64,000 bases of DNA from Nostoc sp. FACHB-152 (GTDB taxonomy: Bacteria > Cyanobacteriota > Cyanobacteriia > Cyanobacteriales > Nostocaceae), in the NCBI RefSeq assembly GCF_014697475.1, contig NZ_JACJRV010000033.1, positions 1-64,000 of the forward strand, given 5' to 3'. The position numbers and the translations under genes were made by a program. Every line of letters starts with the position of its first letter. Positions within the stretch are counted from its first letter, which is position 1. The notes beneath the pieces were generated by a model. The model worked only from the letters and a program-made list of their open reading frames with translations. It had not been told where the DNA came from and did not search any database. Shown piece after piece: positions 1-9,110 of the stretch.

Positions 1-85
1 GCCTATTTTATTAACCCAGATTTTTGCCAAGCTTACTTCTTTAGGACGTATTCATCCCGTTTCTACAGGCATTAAACCCTCGTAA
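1..85 (+). CDS. C-terminal tail of an unidentified gene (partial)
   Basis: A reading frame starting at base 2 stays open from the window edge to a TAA at 83-85. It encodes 27 residues ending in STGIKPS. It lies 29 bases from the end of the convergent nitronate monooxygenase gene, the spacing expected for two genes ending tail to tail. The fragment is too short to assign to a family, and an open frame of this length can occur by chance. Confidence 0.3.
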   Translation, partial: PILLTQIFAKLTSLGRIHPVSTGIKPS

Positions 86-114
86 ATTGGCTAAGGTATT
101 GAACTCTTAACTTA

Positions 115-1194
115 TTATTTGACTTGTAAAGAAGCTGCCACGGCAAGAAATTCTTGTATCATCTTTTGGATCAGATCACCTGCCGGGAGAGCTTCGGCTA
201 ATGCTGTTCCCTGTCCTGCCCACATGCTGACAAAATCTGGACTTGATTTTTGAGCAGAAGTCTGATATAGGACGCGCCCTATAGCCATCTGAGCCGGAAA
301 TGGTAGCACCTTATCCCTGTTATTTTCCATTTCACGGATAAAACGATTTCGGATGGCTCTGGCGGGTTTGCCGGAAAATACTTCAGTAATAACGGTGTCT
401 TCGTCCTTAGACTGGAGTACCGCCTGCCTATAGACTTCTGGGATATTGTTCTCAGGGCAGGCGAGAAAGGCGGTTCCCATCTGTACCCCGCTTGCCCCAA
501 GTGCGAATGCCGCAACAATTCCACGAGCATCCATGATTCCGCCTGCCGCCACGACCGGAACCGATACCGCATCGGCTATTTGCGGCACTAAGGCTGCTGT
601 TCCAATCAATCCATGTTCATAAGGCACAGCAAAAGTACCACGATGACCTCCGGCTTCAAATCCCTGGGCGATGATGACATCGACTCCTGCTTCGACCAGA
701 GCTTTTGCTTCACGGACGGTCGTCGCGGTTGCTAACACAATTGAGCCTATAGCGTGTATCTCCCGAATTGCCTCAATTGGTGCAGGCCCAAAGTGGAAAC
801 TAAATACAGGTATTTTCTCTTCAAGCAGGACAGTAAATTGCTCCTGGAATGGCCCTAGTATTGATATTGGTTCGGGAACAGGCCCTGCATCAAGTTCGTT
901 ATGCCATTTTGTTAATAATTCGGACATTGCTGCTTGCTGTTCAGGCGTAAGTTGATACGCTTCAACTGCGGGTGCAAACAAATTAACTGCAAAGGGTTGG
1001 TCTGTCAGTTCTCGAATTTGCTTGATTAAGGAGCGAAGTTTGACTGGTGTAGTGGCCGCACCGCCATAGGAGCCTAGACCTCCCGCATTAGAAACGGCCG
1101 CCACTAACTCAGGTGTGGAAGCACCAGCCATCGGAGCCTGAATTATTGGGTGTGTGATCTTGAGCAAATCTATCAATTCTGTCTTAGGCCACAT
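115..1194 (-). CDS. Nitronate monooxygenase (2-nitropropane dioxygenase family)
   Basis: This is an FMN-dependent TIM-barrel enzyme of the nitronate monooxygenase family, which oxidises alkyl nitronates to carbonyl compounds and nitrite. It was formerly called 2-nitropropane dioxygenase. The N-terminal strand reads IIQAPMAGAS, followed by a glycine-rich FMN loop (NAGGLGSYG). The segment GFEAGGHRG carries the probable catalytic histidine near residue 184. VVAAGGIMDARG and GASGVQMGTAF form the phosphate-binding part of the barrel. I chose the ATG at 1194 because GGAAG lies 6 bases upstream; a TTG nine codons earlier has no such site. About 359 residues is normal for the family. The natural substrate is unknown; detoxification of nitro compounds such as propionate-3-nitronate is the usual inference. 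It appears to be a single-gene unit. Confidence 0.9.
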   Translation of the reverse strand: MWPKTELIDLLKITHPIIQAPMAGASTPELVAAVSNAGGLGSYGGAATTPVKLRSLIKQIRELTDQPFAVNLFAPAVEAYQLTPEQQAAMSELLTKWHNELDAGPVPEPISILGPFQEQFTVLLEEKIPVFSFHFGPAPIEAIREIHAIGSIVLATATTVREAKALVEAGVDVIIAQGFEAGGHRGTFAVPYEHGLIGTAALVPQIADAVSVPVVAAGGIMDARGIVAAFALGASGVQMGTAFLACPENNIPEVYRQAVLQSKDEDTVITEVFSGKPARAIRNRFIREMENNRDKVLPFPAQMAIGRVLYQTSAQKSSPDFVSMWAGQGTALAEALPAGDLIQKMIQEFLAVAASLQVK

Positions 1195-1612
1195 GAGTTT
1201 CTTCCAGACTTGGTAATACAAGCAAGATATGTGTCTTTAAGTGTATGACTAATGAGATCCCACGATATCAAGGTATTGAGCCGAGATCCGGATACCGTTG
1301 GGGAATTCCTTAAACAGCTAAACTGAACCGATTAGTTCAAGGGATTAGAGCAAGTGCGAGATAATGGGTCGTGTAATTATTGATATAACTCTCTTTTGTT
1401 ACCTTCGGCAGAGAATAATCTGAAACTCCTATCTTTAGATTTCTTCTCAACAAAGGGATTTAAATGATAAAGTTGGCTTGTATTATCCCTTGGCGTTGGC
1501 GTAGCGATCGCACAATTCATTATTTTGTTTAGGGTTCAGAAGTAGAGTAGTATTTTTCTTTCCCTAAAGTAACAAAACAGGGTTATTAATTTTGAATTGG
1601 GAGTAAAGCGAA
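1195..1612. other. Intergenic region between divergent genes
   Basis: This 418-base stretch separates the leftward nitronate monooxygenase from the rightward metallo-hydrolase and should hold both promoters. It contains one HIP1 octamer at 1504-1511. I see no convincing small gene, RNA gene or terminator hairpin in it. Confidence 0.5.
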
Positions 1613-3052
1613 GTGACACGTCAAAAATTAAGTGACAAAATTAGATTCCAACTGATTTACCACGATGAAACAAAATTTGGTAGTGCTGTAACTGGACAAT
1701 GTGACACTACCATCCGGCGTTACTGCAAAAGCATCATGGCACACCGTCAGCAATATGGTCTTGCGGATGTAGTGGCGCATTCACGGGAATTACTGGCAGC
1801 AACTATGATTCCTGGTGGACTGGGGGATATATATGAAAGTCCTGGTGTGCTGCGAGAAGATTGGCTATATCCAGATACTAAAGCTGTTCAACCCGTCGCT
1901 TTGCAATTGGAACGCAATATTGGCGAAAATATTCCCACCCTCGAACTGCCTCCTCATCTGTTTTCTGATTTAGCTTTGTATTTAGGGGAATGGCAACAAG
2001 GAAGTAATCCTCCTACTGCGACTGTTGCCCGTGAGTTATGGGATGTATTAAATGACTATGGCGCGCTGGTTCAAGAGGGTATATCCGCAACGTCTGTGTC
2101 AAGCCATGCTACTTTTGTTGGTCACTCAACTTTACATTTGAGCGATCGCAACTCTAATATTCTGTTTGACCCCTTTATCTTGCCCAAGTCTGAGGTTTAT
2201 CCGCCTAACTATCAACCCCTCAGTCTAGAGGAACTAGGACAAATCGCTGCCGTATTTATCACCCATTCTCACCCCGATCATTTTGATTTAGGCACATTGC
2301 TAAGACTAGGTGCGAATACGCCAATTTTTGTTCCTGAAGTGAGGCGAGAATCTGTATTGACAATTGACATGGCATTGCGGCTGCGTCAGTTGGGGTTCGA
2401 TAATGTTCACACCTTGGGTTGGTTTGAAGAAAAGCAGATTGGTGAAATGCGAGTCATTGCCTTGCCATTCTACGGGGAACAGGCCACCGTTGGGGAAATT
2501 CTGCACCCAGAGATTCGGAATCAGGGCAATACTTATTTGGTTGAGTATTGTCATCATCGTGTGGCGTTGACAGCCGATTCTGGTAGTGACTGTCTGGGAA
2601 ATGTCAAAAAACTAGCAGATACAGCCAAAGAGCATTATGGTTCTCTTGATATTCTCTTTGGCGGCTATCGTGGTTTTGCACTATATCCCATTCAGTATTT
2701 ATTTTCCTCAGTTGCCCGGTATCTGCCTTTTGTGCCTGAGAAGATTTGGCAAGTCCGGCAAAAAATGATGTGCGATGCTGATGATGTCATTGATGTAGCT
2801 GAAATCTGGAATGCCAAACGCATTGTGCCTTACTCCGATGGGGGTGCGCCTTGGTTTTGGCAGCGTGGTCTTGGCCCTTGTCTAGATGGAACGCAAGCAC
2901 ACATCATGGCTGTTGATCCCACCCCAGACTATGTTTATCAGGTGGCAAATCAGCGTTCTGGGACTCCCAAAGATGGAGCGATCGCATCTCCAGTATCAAT
3001 TTGCCTGCTGCGCCCTGGAGATTCTCTGATGTTTTCACAAGCAGATAAGTAG
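1613..3052 (+). CDS. Metallo-beta-lactamase fold hydrolase, UlaG/RomA-like
   Basis: This protein has an N-terminal extension of about 135 residues without recognised motifs, then a metallo-beta-lactamase fold. The metal-binding signature THSHPDHFD puts the H-x-H-x-D-H ligands at about residues 218-223. It is preceded by the core strands HSTLHLSDRNSNILFDPF and followed by a later strand with ALTADSGSD. This layout resembles the UlaG/RomA-like branch, whose members cleave phosphoesters, lactones or phospholipid-type substrates. The substrate cannot be told from sequence. The start is GTG, with GGGAG about 9 bases upstream. At 479 residues it is longer than a minimal fold because of the N-terminal part. 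It has no clear operon partner. Confidence 0.75.
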   Translation: MTRQKLSDKIRFQLIYHDETKFGSAVTGQCDTTIRRYCKSIMAHRQQYGLADVVAHSRELLAATMIPGGLGDIYESPGVLREDWLYPDTKAVQPVALQLERNIGENIPTLELPPHLFSDLALYLGEWQQGSNPPTATVARELWDVLNDYGALVQEGISATSVSSHATFVGHSTLHLSDRNSNILFDPFILPKSEVYPPNYQPLSLEELGQIAAVFITHSHPDHFDLGTLLRLGANTPIFVPEVRRESVLTIDMALRLRQLGFDNVHTLGWFEEKQIGEMRVIALPFYGEQATVGEILHPEIRNQGNTYLVEYCHHRVALTADSGSDCLGNVKKLADTAKEHYGSLDILFGGYRGFALYPIQYLFSSVARYLPFVPEKIWQVRQKMMCDADDVIDVAEIWNAKRIVPYSDGGAPWFWQRGLGPCLDGTQAHIMAVDPTPDYVYQVANQRSGTPKDGAIASPVSICLLRPGDSLMFSQADK

Positions 3053-3211
3053 CTAGACATGATTAAATAAGCTGATATACATTCAAGTTGCAGAATTGGA
3101 ATTGTTGGTAACAACTTTCAACCCTCTCCCCTGCGCCTCTGCTCCCCTGCCCCCTTGCGGCCTAAACAAGCAAATTAAGTGATTAACAGCTTATATATCC
3201 TGCGTTTGCTT

Positions 3212-4030
3212 CTACTGAATCGGTGGTGGGTAGAATTTGACTTGCTCGAATGGCAGAGTAATAACATTAAAAGCCTTCCAGTTGGTTGTAACGTACTTAA
3301 ATTTTCCAATACCAAAGTCTTTATTAGTCGTCCAGTTATCCCACCGTGCAGTTAAATGTAACCAGTAATCGCCCCCTTGACTAAGAACGTAGCGAGCTTT
3401 ATGGCGATCGTCAGGCTTGTTAAAATCATCTACCACAAGTCGAGCTTGAACTGTGGTAAACATCCCCATTACATCAAGGCGATTAATAGATGCCCGGCTA
3501 GGTGGCCAAAAGTGGAAGTTGTAACCATTACCTGCTTTGACAGAGATACTTCCGTCAGATTCATATCTAATATTAGCTGCTTTATGGATGTCCCCTACGA
3601 AATCTTCTCTATAGGCAGCACCTTCAACTCTTACAGAACTTTGGAGAAGATGCCACTTTTTATCTTTCTTACTTAGATAATAGGCTCTGATATTCCTAAT
3701 TTGAACTCTAGTGTTAGTAGCTGGATTACCTTCAGACGCTTCATATAATTGTCCCCATGCTGTCATGGCTGTAAAAGTACCAGGAGCAGCACTACCTATA
3801 CGAGGTTTAGTAGCCCAATTGCAAGACCTGGGAACACCATGTGGTAAACCTTCATGAGGTGGTTGCATATCGTAAATGACAGTTGCAACAGAATTGATTG
3901 GTTTGAACACCCGTGAATCTACCCTGTAAGGAAGACAGCAAGTAATTATTGCCGTAATTATACATAGCAAAATAGGTAGAGCTTTAATTTTTATAAACCA
4001 AATTCTACGTATAAATATAGATTTTTTCAA
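3212..4030 (-). CDS. Secreted or membrane-anchored protein of unknown family
   Basis: I do not recognise this 272-residue protein. It begins with a basic stretch (KKSIFIRR) and a hydrophobic segment at about residues 16-36, so it is probably exported or anchored in the cytoplasmic membrane. The remainder is rich in aromatic residues, with many Trp, Tyr and Phe spread through beta-strand-like segments such as YWLHLTARWDNWTT. That fits an extracytoplasmic beta-sandwich, possibly carbohydrate binding, but this is only inference. It is the last gene in the leftward exopolysaccharide locus, about 160 bases after a glycosyltransferase, which supports a role in handling the polymer outside the cell. 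The frame begins with TTG; the first internal ATG (residue 55) would remove the membrane segment. Confidence 0.55.
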   Translation of the reverse strand: MKKSIFIRRIWFIKIKALPILLCIITAIITCCLPYRVDSRVFKPINSVATVIYDMQPPHEGLPHGVPRSCNWATKPRIGSAAPGTFTAMTAWGQLYEASEGNPATNTRVQIRNIRAYYLSKKDKKWHLLQSSVRVEGAAYREDFVGDIHKAANIRYESDGSISVKAGNGYNFHFWPPSRASINRLDVMGMFTTVQARLVVDDFNKPDDRHKARYVLSQGGDYWLHLTARWDNWTTNKDFGIGKFKYVTTNWKAFNVITLPFEQVKFYPPPIQ

Positions 4031-4192
4031 GACTTTGTGCCTATATATCGTCAGATAGGTAAATTTGATAACACACTATTTGCTAAATGGCAATTAAATT
4101 ACAATTTAAAATAATGATTACCAAAATGGCACATCCAATAAAATTATAGTATTTTTGTACTATAAAAAGCTATTTTTTTGACACGCATATCA

Positions 4193-5155
4193 TTAATTTT
4201 TGCTACTAAAAAGTAGTATTTTACTCTTGGCAACTCGTACTTGTTGTACCAGAGTTATTATCCACTTCTTGATCAACCACCTAATAAGACTTTGAGCATA
4301 ATCTTGTAATAAAATTTGCGGATGCAGACGAATTGCCGTCCATAGCTTTTGACTAGCCTGATTAACCGCATCAATATTGTTAACATCTTGCTTAAGATAT
4401 TGTTGTGTACAATACTGATAAAACCAAGCTAAACTTTGATGTCTAAGATATTGAAGTTTGGGTGGAGCTACTTGATAAGCTTTCTGAATTGTCAGCAGAC
4501 CAGCTTTCTCCACAGCTTTCATCTTAGATGAGCCTGAATTTGAGGATTGACGATATAGAATTTGGTGTTTGGGAACCACAACAAAAGAGCTACGAGCTGC
4601 TAATCGCAAATAAAAATCCCAGTCTTCACAAGGAGTACAGGTAGGATCAAATTTGCCTACAGACTCAATTACCTTCCTGCAAATTAGTGGATTAGAGCCA
4701 CTGGCCAGAAAATTATTTACTAGTAACTGAGCGTAAACATCACCACTAAAATGAACAGATTTACCTGGATACAAAACTTTTTTTGGACTATCACTGAAGT
4801 AAGAAGTCCAGCTATAAGCAACTCCTACCTCTGGATTTTTTTGTAAGGCGACTAACTGCAATTCTAGTTTATCTGGTGTCCACAAGTCATCAGCGTCTAA
4901 AAAGGCGATATATTCTGCATTAGCATGAGATATACCTCGATTACGAGCCTCTGCAACTCCACCATTTTCATAAGCGAAAATCTTCAGGCGCTTATCGTTG
5001 ATACTTTGGATGATTTCTAAAGTTTTATCCTTTGATCCATCATCAATAATAATCAACTCAAAATCCTGGAAAGTTTGCTGCTGAACAGATTGAATTGTTT
5101 CTCCGATAGTACATTCAGCATTATAGGCAGGAATAATGACAGATATTTTTGGCAT
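4193..5155 (-). CDS. Glycosyltransferase family 2 (EPS repeat-unit assembly)
   Basis: This is a cytoplasmic or membrane-associated GT-A fold inverting glycosyltransferase that adds a sugar from a nucleotide-sugar donor to a lipid-linked oligosaccharide. The family start PKISVIIPAYNAE is followed by DFELIIIDDGSKD and by FLDADDLW, which carries the metal-binding D-x-D. A later CEDWDFYLRLA supplies the acceptor-side ED motif. I chose the ATG at 5155 because GAGG lies 8 bases upstream; a GTG two codons earlier would be too close to that site. It is a close paralogue of the GT2 genes at 9107 and 10127, suggesting duplication within the locus. The linkage and sugar are not predictable. Confidence 0.9.
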   Translation of the reverse strand: MPKISVIIPAYNAECTIGETIQSVQQQTFQDFELIIIDDGSKDKTLEIIQSINDKRLKIFAYENGGVAEARNRGISHANAEYIAFLDADDLWTPDKLELQLVALQKNPEVGVAYSWTSYFSDSPKKVLYPGKSVHFSGDVYAQLLVNNFLASGSNPLICRKVIESVGKFDPTCTPCEDWDFYLRLAARSSFVVVPKHQILYRQSSNSGSSKMKAVEKAGLLTIQKAYQVAPPKLQYLRHQSLAWFYQYCTQQYLKQDVNNIDAVNQASQKLWTAIRLHPQILLQDYAQSLIRWLIKKWIITLVQQVRVAKSKILLFSSKN

Positions 5156-5224
5156 TCCCACATCCTCTGCTATGACAAGCAGAAATCATCAACATCATAA
5201 AAAATTTGCCTTAAAGCTAGCAAA

Positions 5225-6211
5225 TTATTGATTTATTAAACCTAACTTTGCTTGCCAATTAATTAATTTTCTTGCCAATCGCATAATTACTTTTCTTCCC
5301 AATAGCTTGACTTTAAACTTCACTATCCAGTTGATATAGCTGTAACCTTCTTGAATTCTTGGTTCAGGGAGCAAACTATGAACATTGATAAATGTTCTAT
5401 AGCTCTTCACTACAGGAGCGTTCTCTGCCAAATTCCACTTTTCGCGCATTCGGTTGATGCTTGTTTCACACCAGGCTTGACTCCAACGTAAATAGAAAAA
5501 CCGCAACTCTGACCATGAAAGTGTTTGAGGAGGTACATAAGTGATTACAGCAGCGGGTTCAAAATAGATTGGTTTGCCAAACTGAAGTACTGTCAAACAT
5601 AGATCGTCTTCTTGCCCCATACCCATAACTTGTTCATCTAATAAACCTATGTCCTTGAAACAGTCCATCCGAACTAAGACACAATGGAACTCTACTGCTT
5701 GGGTTGGCTGTCGTTTAAACTCTATTCGCACTTTAGATAAAGGAGTTCTAAAGCATGGTCGTCTCATAATCATCCATCTTTGCTCCCCATGCTGCTTGAA
5801 ATCATAAGTTCCTCCAGCCATGTGAACTTTCGCAAAATCATCGCCTTCTAAACAAAGAGGCCCAACAATCCAGGCTCCAGTTTCATCGGCACATTGAATT
5901 AAAGCATTCAGCCAACCTGGCTTAACTAAAACATCGTTGTCAATAAATACAACGTATTCAGTCTTAACAAATTCCAGTGCTAAATTGCGGCACTGATTCG
6001 GAGAAAGAAAATTATTAACCCGAATTAAGCGAAATTTCTTTTCTTGAGATTGTGCTTCAAGATAACGTCTGATGTTAGAAGGAGAATTAACATCTACATA
6101 GATGAGATCAAATGGTATATGGGTATTTTGATATATATTTTCTAGAGATATTTGAGTATAACTATATCTTTCTCTAGGAACAACAATAAGAGTTATTCTT
6201 GCTTCTTGCAT
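5225..6211 (-). CDS. Glycosyltransferase family 2, divergent type
   Basis: This 328-residue GT2 protein starts with a strand containing ITLIVVPRERY, then FDLIYVDVNSPSN and YVVFIDNDVLVKPGWL, which holds the D-x-D metal site. GMGQEDDLCLTVLQFG is the ED-type acceptor motif. It is clearly different from the three mutually similar GT2 proteins of the locus, so it probably transfers a different sugar or makes a different linkage. GAGGTG lies 5 bases before the ATG. The C-terminal part is basic and may help it sit on the membrane. It lies between a GT2 gene and the flippase gene, with about 165 bases to the latter. Confidence 0.85.
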   Translation of the reverse strand: MQEARITLIVVPRERYSYTQISLENIYQNTHIPFDLIYVDVNSPSNIRRYLEAQSQEKKFRLIRVNNFLSPNQCRNLALEFVKTEYVVFIDNDVLVKPGWLNALIQCADETGAWIVGPLCLEGDDFAKVHMAGGTYDFKQHGEQRWMIMRRPCFRTPLSKVRIEFKRQPTQAVEFHCVLVRMDCFKDIGLLDEQVMGMGQEDDLCLTVLQFGKPIYFEPAAVITYVPPQTLSWSELRFFYLRWSQAWCETSINRMREKWNLAENAPVVKSYRTFINVHSLLPEPRIQEGYSYINWIVKFKVKLLGRKVIMRLARKLINWQAKLGLINQ

Positions 6212-6377
6212 AGGACACCTCGATAGTTAAATGCCAACTTTTGATTGTAATGATTTTCAGCAGAGGCACTGTTGAAATTGCATTTTTAAATCTGATTATG
6301 ATTTTATAATAATAACTACACCATGTATATATTTAGCTACTCTAAAATATGCTAATTTTTACTTATTAATTAAAAAC

Positions 6378-7661
6378 TTAAAGATTTGATTTAGCAAGAA
6401 AAAATTTATGTGAGTTTTGATTAAATACATATCGATGAATCCAGATGGTGAAACCATTCAGAACTACTAAATTAGAAACAAGCACGGCTATAGCCACCCA
6501 AAATATTCCCCAATTTACTGCTATTAATATAGCAATGGAAAAAACTATGGTAAAAGCTGTATTTATGTAAAGGGAAATATCAGTTTTATCTATAGCATTT
6601 AGTAGCAAAGAGGATGCCCAACCAAAAATACGTGGTATGACAGATAAACAAATTAATATTAATATTGGGATTGCTGATATCCACTTTTGACCAAAGATGA
6701 TTGGTACATAAAAAGGAGATAAAAATGATTGTAATAGAATAATGGGAATTACAATAAGTGAAACTTTTTTGAGGCTACTAAAATATCTGTGTTTGAATAG
6801 TTGGTAGTCATCCCGGACAGCACAAATATGAGGAAATAAAGCTGACATAAAGGTGTTGATAACATTCATACTAATTCCTAATCCAGCATTGAAGGCAAAA
6901 TAGTATAGTCCTAAGGCTTCAACTCCTAAAAACTTACCAATAAGTAAATAATCTAAGTTTCCTCTGAGTTTATTTAAAATCGCAACTAGGAGTAAATTTT
7001 TGCCAAAATTAGTGACATCCTGCCATTTATCTAGTTTGAAAGATTTGGGAGGCCGCCAAGCATGATTCATCCAGTTGATAACAATCCAAACTGGAGTAGT
7101 CAAAACCATAGGCAAAACGATCGCCCATATCCCCATACCCAGGAGAGCTAGAATTACAGTCATGATATTACCGAGTATTGACTGCGTAGCATTCGCTATT
7201 GCAGTAACTTTTAGCCGATTTTCTCGCTCAATCAAGGCATTGTGAACAATATAAAGCGGCATCATTAAGTAAACTAAAGCACTCGTACATAGAGGCCAAA
7301 TTAGCTGGCTATTTCCATAAAACTGAGCAACTGGGAAGGCACAAAGGCACTGAATAATAAAAATCGAGCTACAGAGAATCCAATTCAGCCAGTAGGATGT
7401 ATCGCATATAGCCTTGACATCTTCCTGAGCGGCTTGGACAATCTTAGCTCCAATCCCTCCTCTGAGAGTGAAAACAGTTGCAAAGTCCAAAACAGTATAA
7501 ACAACAGCCATTATTCCATAATCTTGCTGGCTGAACATCCGAGCTAGAGTCACCGTCGTTCCTAAGCGGAAGATACGATTTACTAGTTCTGCTCCGCCTA
7601 ACCAACCAACATTACGGATAAATTGACTTGATAATCTTTGCTTTAACTTATGAATTAGCAT
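6378..7661 (-). CDS. Wzx-type oligosaccharide flippase (MOP superfamily)
   Basis: This is a polytopic membrane protein with about 12 hydrophobic helices, matching the polysaccharide transporter family that flips undecaprenyl-linked repeat units across the cytoplasmic membrane. The N-terminal segment (GWLGGAELVNRIFRLG, then FSQQDYGIMAVVYT) is typical of this family. The upstream GT4 gene ends next to it. A TTG directly after that stop (7697) would add 12 residues, but I prefer the ATG at 7661, which starts MLIHKLKQRLSS. No strong ribosome site is seen for either. It is the only flippase in the locus, so it is the likely exporter of the unit built by the neighbouring glycosyltransferases. Confidence 0.88.
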   Translation of the reverse strand: MLIHKLKQRLSSQFIRNVGWLGGAELVNRIFRLGTTVTLARMFSQQDYGIMAVVYTVLDFATVFTLRGGIGAKIVQAAQEDVKAICDTSYWLNWILCSSIFIIQCLCAFPVAQFYGNSQLIWPLCTSALVYLMMPLYIVHNALIERENRLKVTAIANATQSILGNIMTVILALLGMGIWAIVLPMVLTTPVWIVINWMNHAWRPPKSFKLDKWQDVTNFGKNLLLVAILNKLRGNLDYLLIGKFLGVEALGLYYFAFNAGLGISMNVINTFMSALFPHICAVRDDYQLFKHRYFSSLKKVSLIVIPIILLQSFLSPFYVPIIFGQKWISAIPILILICLSVIPRIFGWASSLLLNAIDKTDISLYINTAFTIVFSIAILIAVNWGIFWVAIAVLVSNLVVLNGFTIWIHRYVFNQNSHKFFLAKSNL

Positions 7662-7697
7662 CAAACTACTGTTATAGTGCAATGAAATACGTTGCAA

Positions 7698-9110
7698 TTA
7701 AAACTTCGTCTGCAAGCTCTCGGTTACTAGAACATCACGCAGTTGCTTGCCAACAGTCTCAGGCGAAAAGCAATTTTCTATCCGAGAGCGAGCGCGCTTG
7801 CCTAACTCACGCCCCCAAGCTTCATTGTCCAGAACACGACCAAGTGCGATCGCTAGTGCTGTTGCATCTTCTTTTGGTACAATTATTCCTCCAGAAATCT
7901 CGCCTCCCTCAAGAATGTCGCATACACCAGGAGCATCAGCCGCTACAACAGGTAGGCTACAGGCCATTGCTTCAATTGGTGCTACAGGAAAACCTTCTTG
8001 TCGAGATGGCAAAGTATAAACATTAGCGGCTGATAGGTATTGCTGAATAACATTGCGATCGCTCACAAATTGATTCAGCCATTGCACACCTTTTAACTGC
8101 ATGGTTTCCAGGCGCTGACGCAATCGCTCGGCATCACTTCCCGTTCCTACTAGTAGCAACTGCAAGTCTTGAGCGGGACGTTCATTGCAGATTTGCTGCC
8201 AAGCCTCCAACAGAATATCTAATCCTTTGCGCGCTATTTCAACTCGTCCATGCCAAACAACCACCTTAGCGTTGCGAGGAATTCCCAGTGCAGCTCGTGC
8301 CTCAGTGCGATCGCTTGCTTGCCAGGTTGTGATGTCTACTGGGTTGAAAATCCGCGCTATTTTGCGAGAGGGTAATCCGTAACGAGATTTAATGCGTTGA
8401 ATCTCGGTTTGTGTAGCGACAATCGCACCAGTACAACCATGAAACGCTAACTGTCGTGGAATAGCTTCCAGAAAGCTCTGAGTGCGATCGCCTCCTTGAA
8501 AAGTCGCAAAAACTGGTAGACGCATCAATTTTCCCAGCAGCACGCAACTATCAAAGCGGGCATACTCATACTCTTGACACAATATTGCTTGACAGTTTTC
8601 GCGCCGCAGTTCCCTAGCCAACAAACCTAGAGGTGTAGATAGATACGTTCCCAGACTCTTAGCTAAATCTTTAATGGGTGTCAGTAGAGAACGGCGAACT
8701 TTAATGTCATCCTGAATATCTTTAAAAGATTGTGCCTCGTTTGTTCCATAAAAATTCAGTGAATTTCGCCGCACAGCACGATAAGCGTGATACGTCCCAT
8801 CAGGAGGTAGCACGCAAATCATAGCACCAGTAGGTACATGAGTAAAACGCGATGGACAATCAACACGCGCAGATATGCAAAACAGTACCGTCCGGACACC
8901 AACTTGTTGGAGAGCATTGATGTAGCCGAACATCCAGCTACCGACAAACTCTTGGCAAAAAGTCTCGAAAGAAATGTTGATGCTATCTAAAAAATCATCG
9001 ATTAAATCGTAACAGTGCAGTAAGGCGATCGTTGGCTGGGAGGATTGACTCAAAGAAGATAATTCCTGATTGTGCTGCACAGTCAGCTGTAAACCAGATA
9101 ACTTGTTCAT
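7698..9110 (-). CDS. Glycosyltransferase family 4
   Basis: This is a GT-B fold retaining glycosyltransferase. The C-terminal Rossmann domain shows VVWHGRVEIARKGLDILLEA, a nucleotide-sugar pocket, and SRQEGFPVAPIEAMACSLPVV, which carries the E-x7-E signature of the family. The N-terminal acceptor domain (residues 1-240) includes CQEYEYARFDSCVLLG and is longer than usual, giving 470 residues in all. The ATG overlaps the stop of the preceding GT2 gene in an ATGA arrangement, so translation is probably coupled. It directly precedes the flippase gene. Confidence 0.9.
   Translation of the reverse strand: MNKLSGLQLTVQHNQELSSLSQSSQPTIALLHCYDLIDDFLDSINISFETFCQEFVGSWMFGYINALQQVGVRTVLFCISARVDCPSRFTHVPTGAMICVLPPDGTYHAYRAVRRNSLNFYGTNEAQSFKDIQDDIKVRRSLLTPIKDLAKSLGTYLSTPLGLLARELRRENCQAILCQEYEYARFDSCVLLGKLMRLPVFATFQGGDRTQSFLEAIPRQLAFHGCTGAIVATQTEIQRIKSRYGLPSRKIARIFNPVDITTWQASDRTEARAALGIPRNAKVVVWHGRVEIARKGLDILLEAWQQICNERPAQDLQLLLVGTGSDAERLRQRLETMQLKGVQWLNQFVSDRNVIQQYLSAANVYTLPSRQEGFPVAPIEAMACSLPVVAADAPGVCDILEGGEISGGIIVPKEDATALAIALGRVLDNEAWGRELGKRARSRIENCFSPETVGKQLRDVLVTESLQTKF

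Noticed and set aside
3067-3194. ATAAGCTG and CAGCTTAT arms around a C-rich tract, considered as another mobile element
   Set aside because: The arms are only 8 bases and 112 bases apart, which can easily occur by chance in AT-rich DNA.
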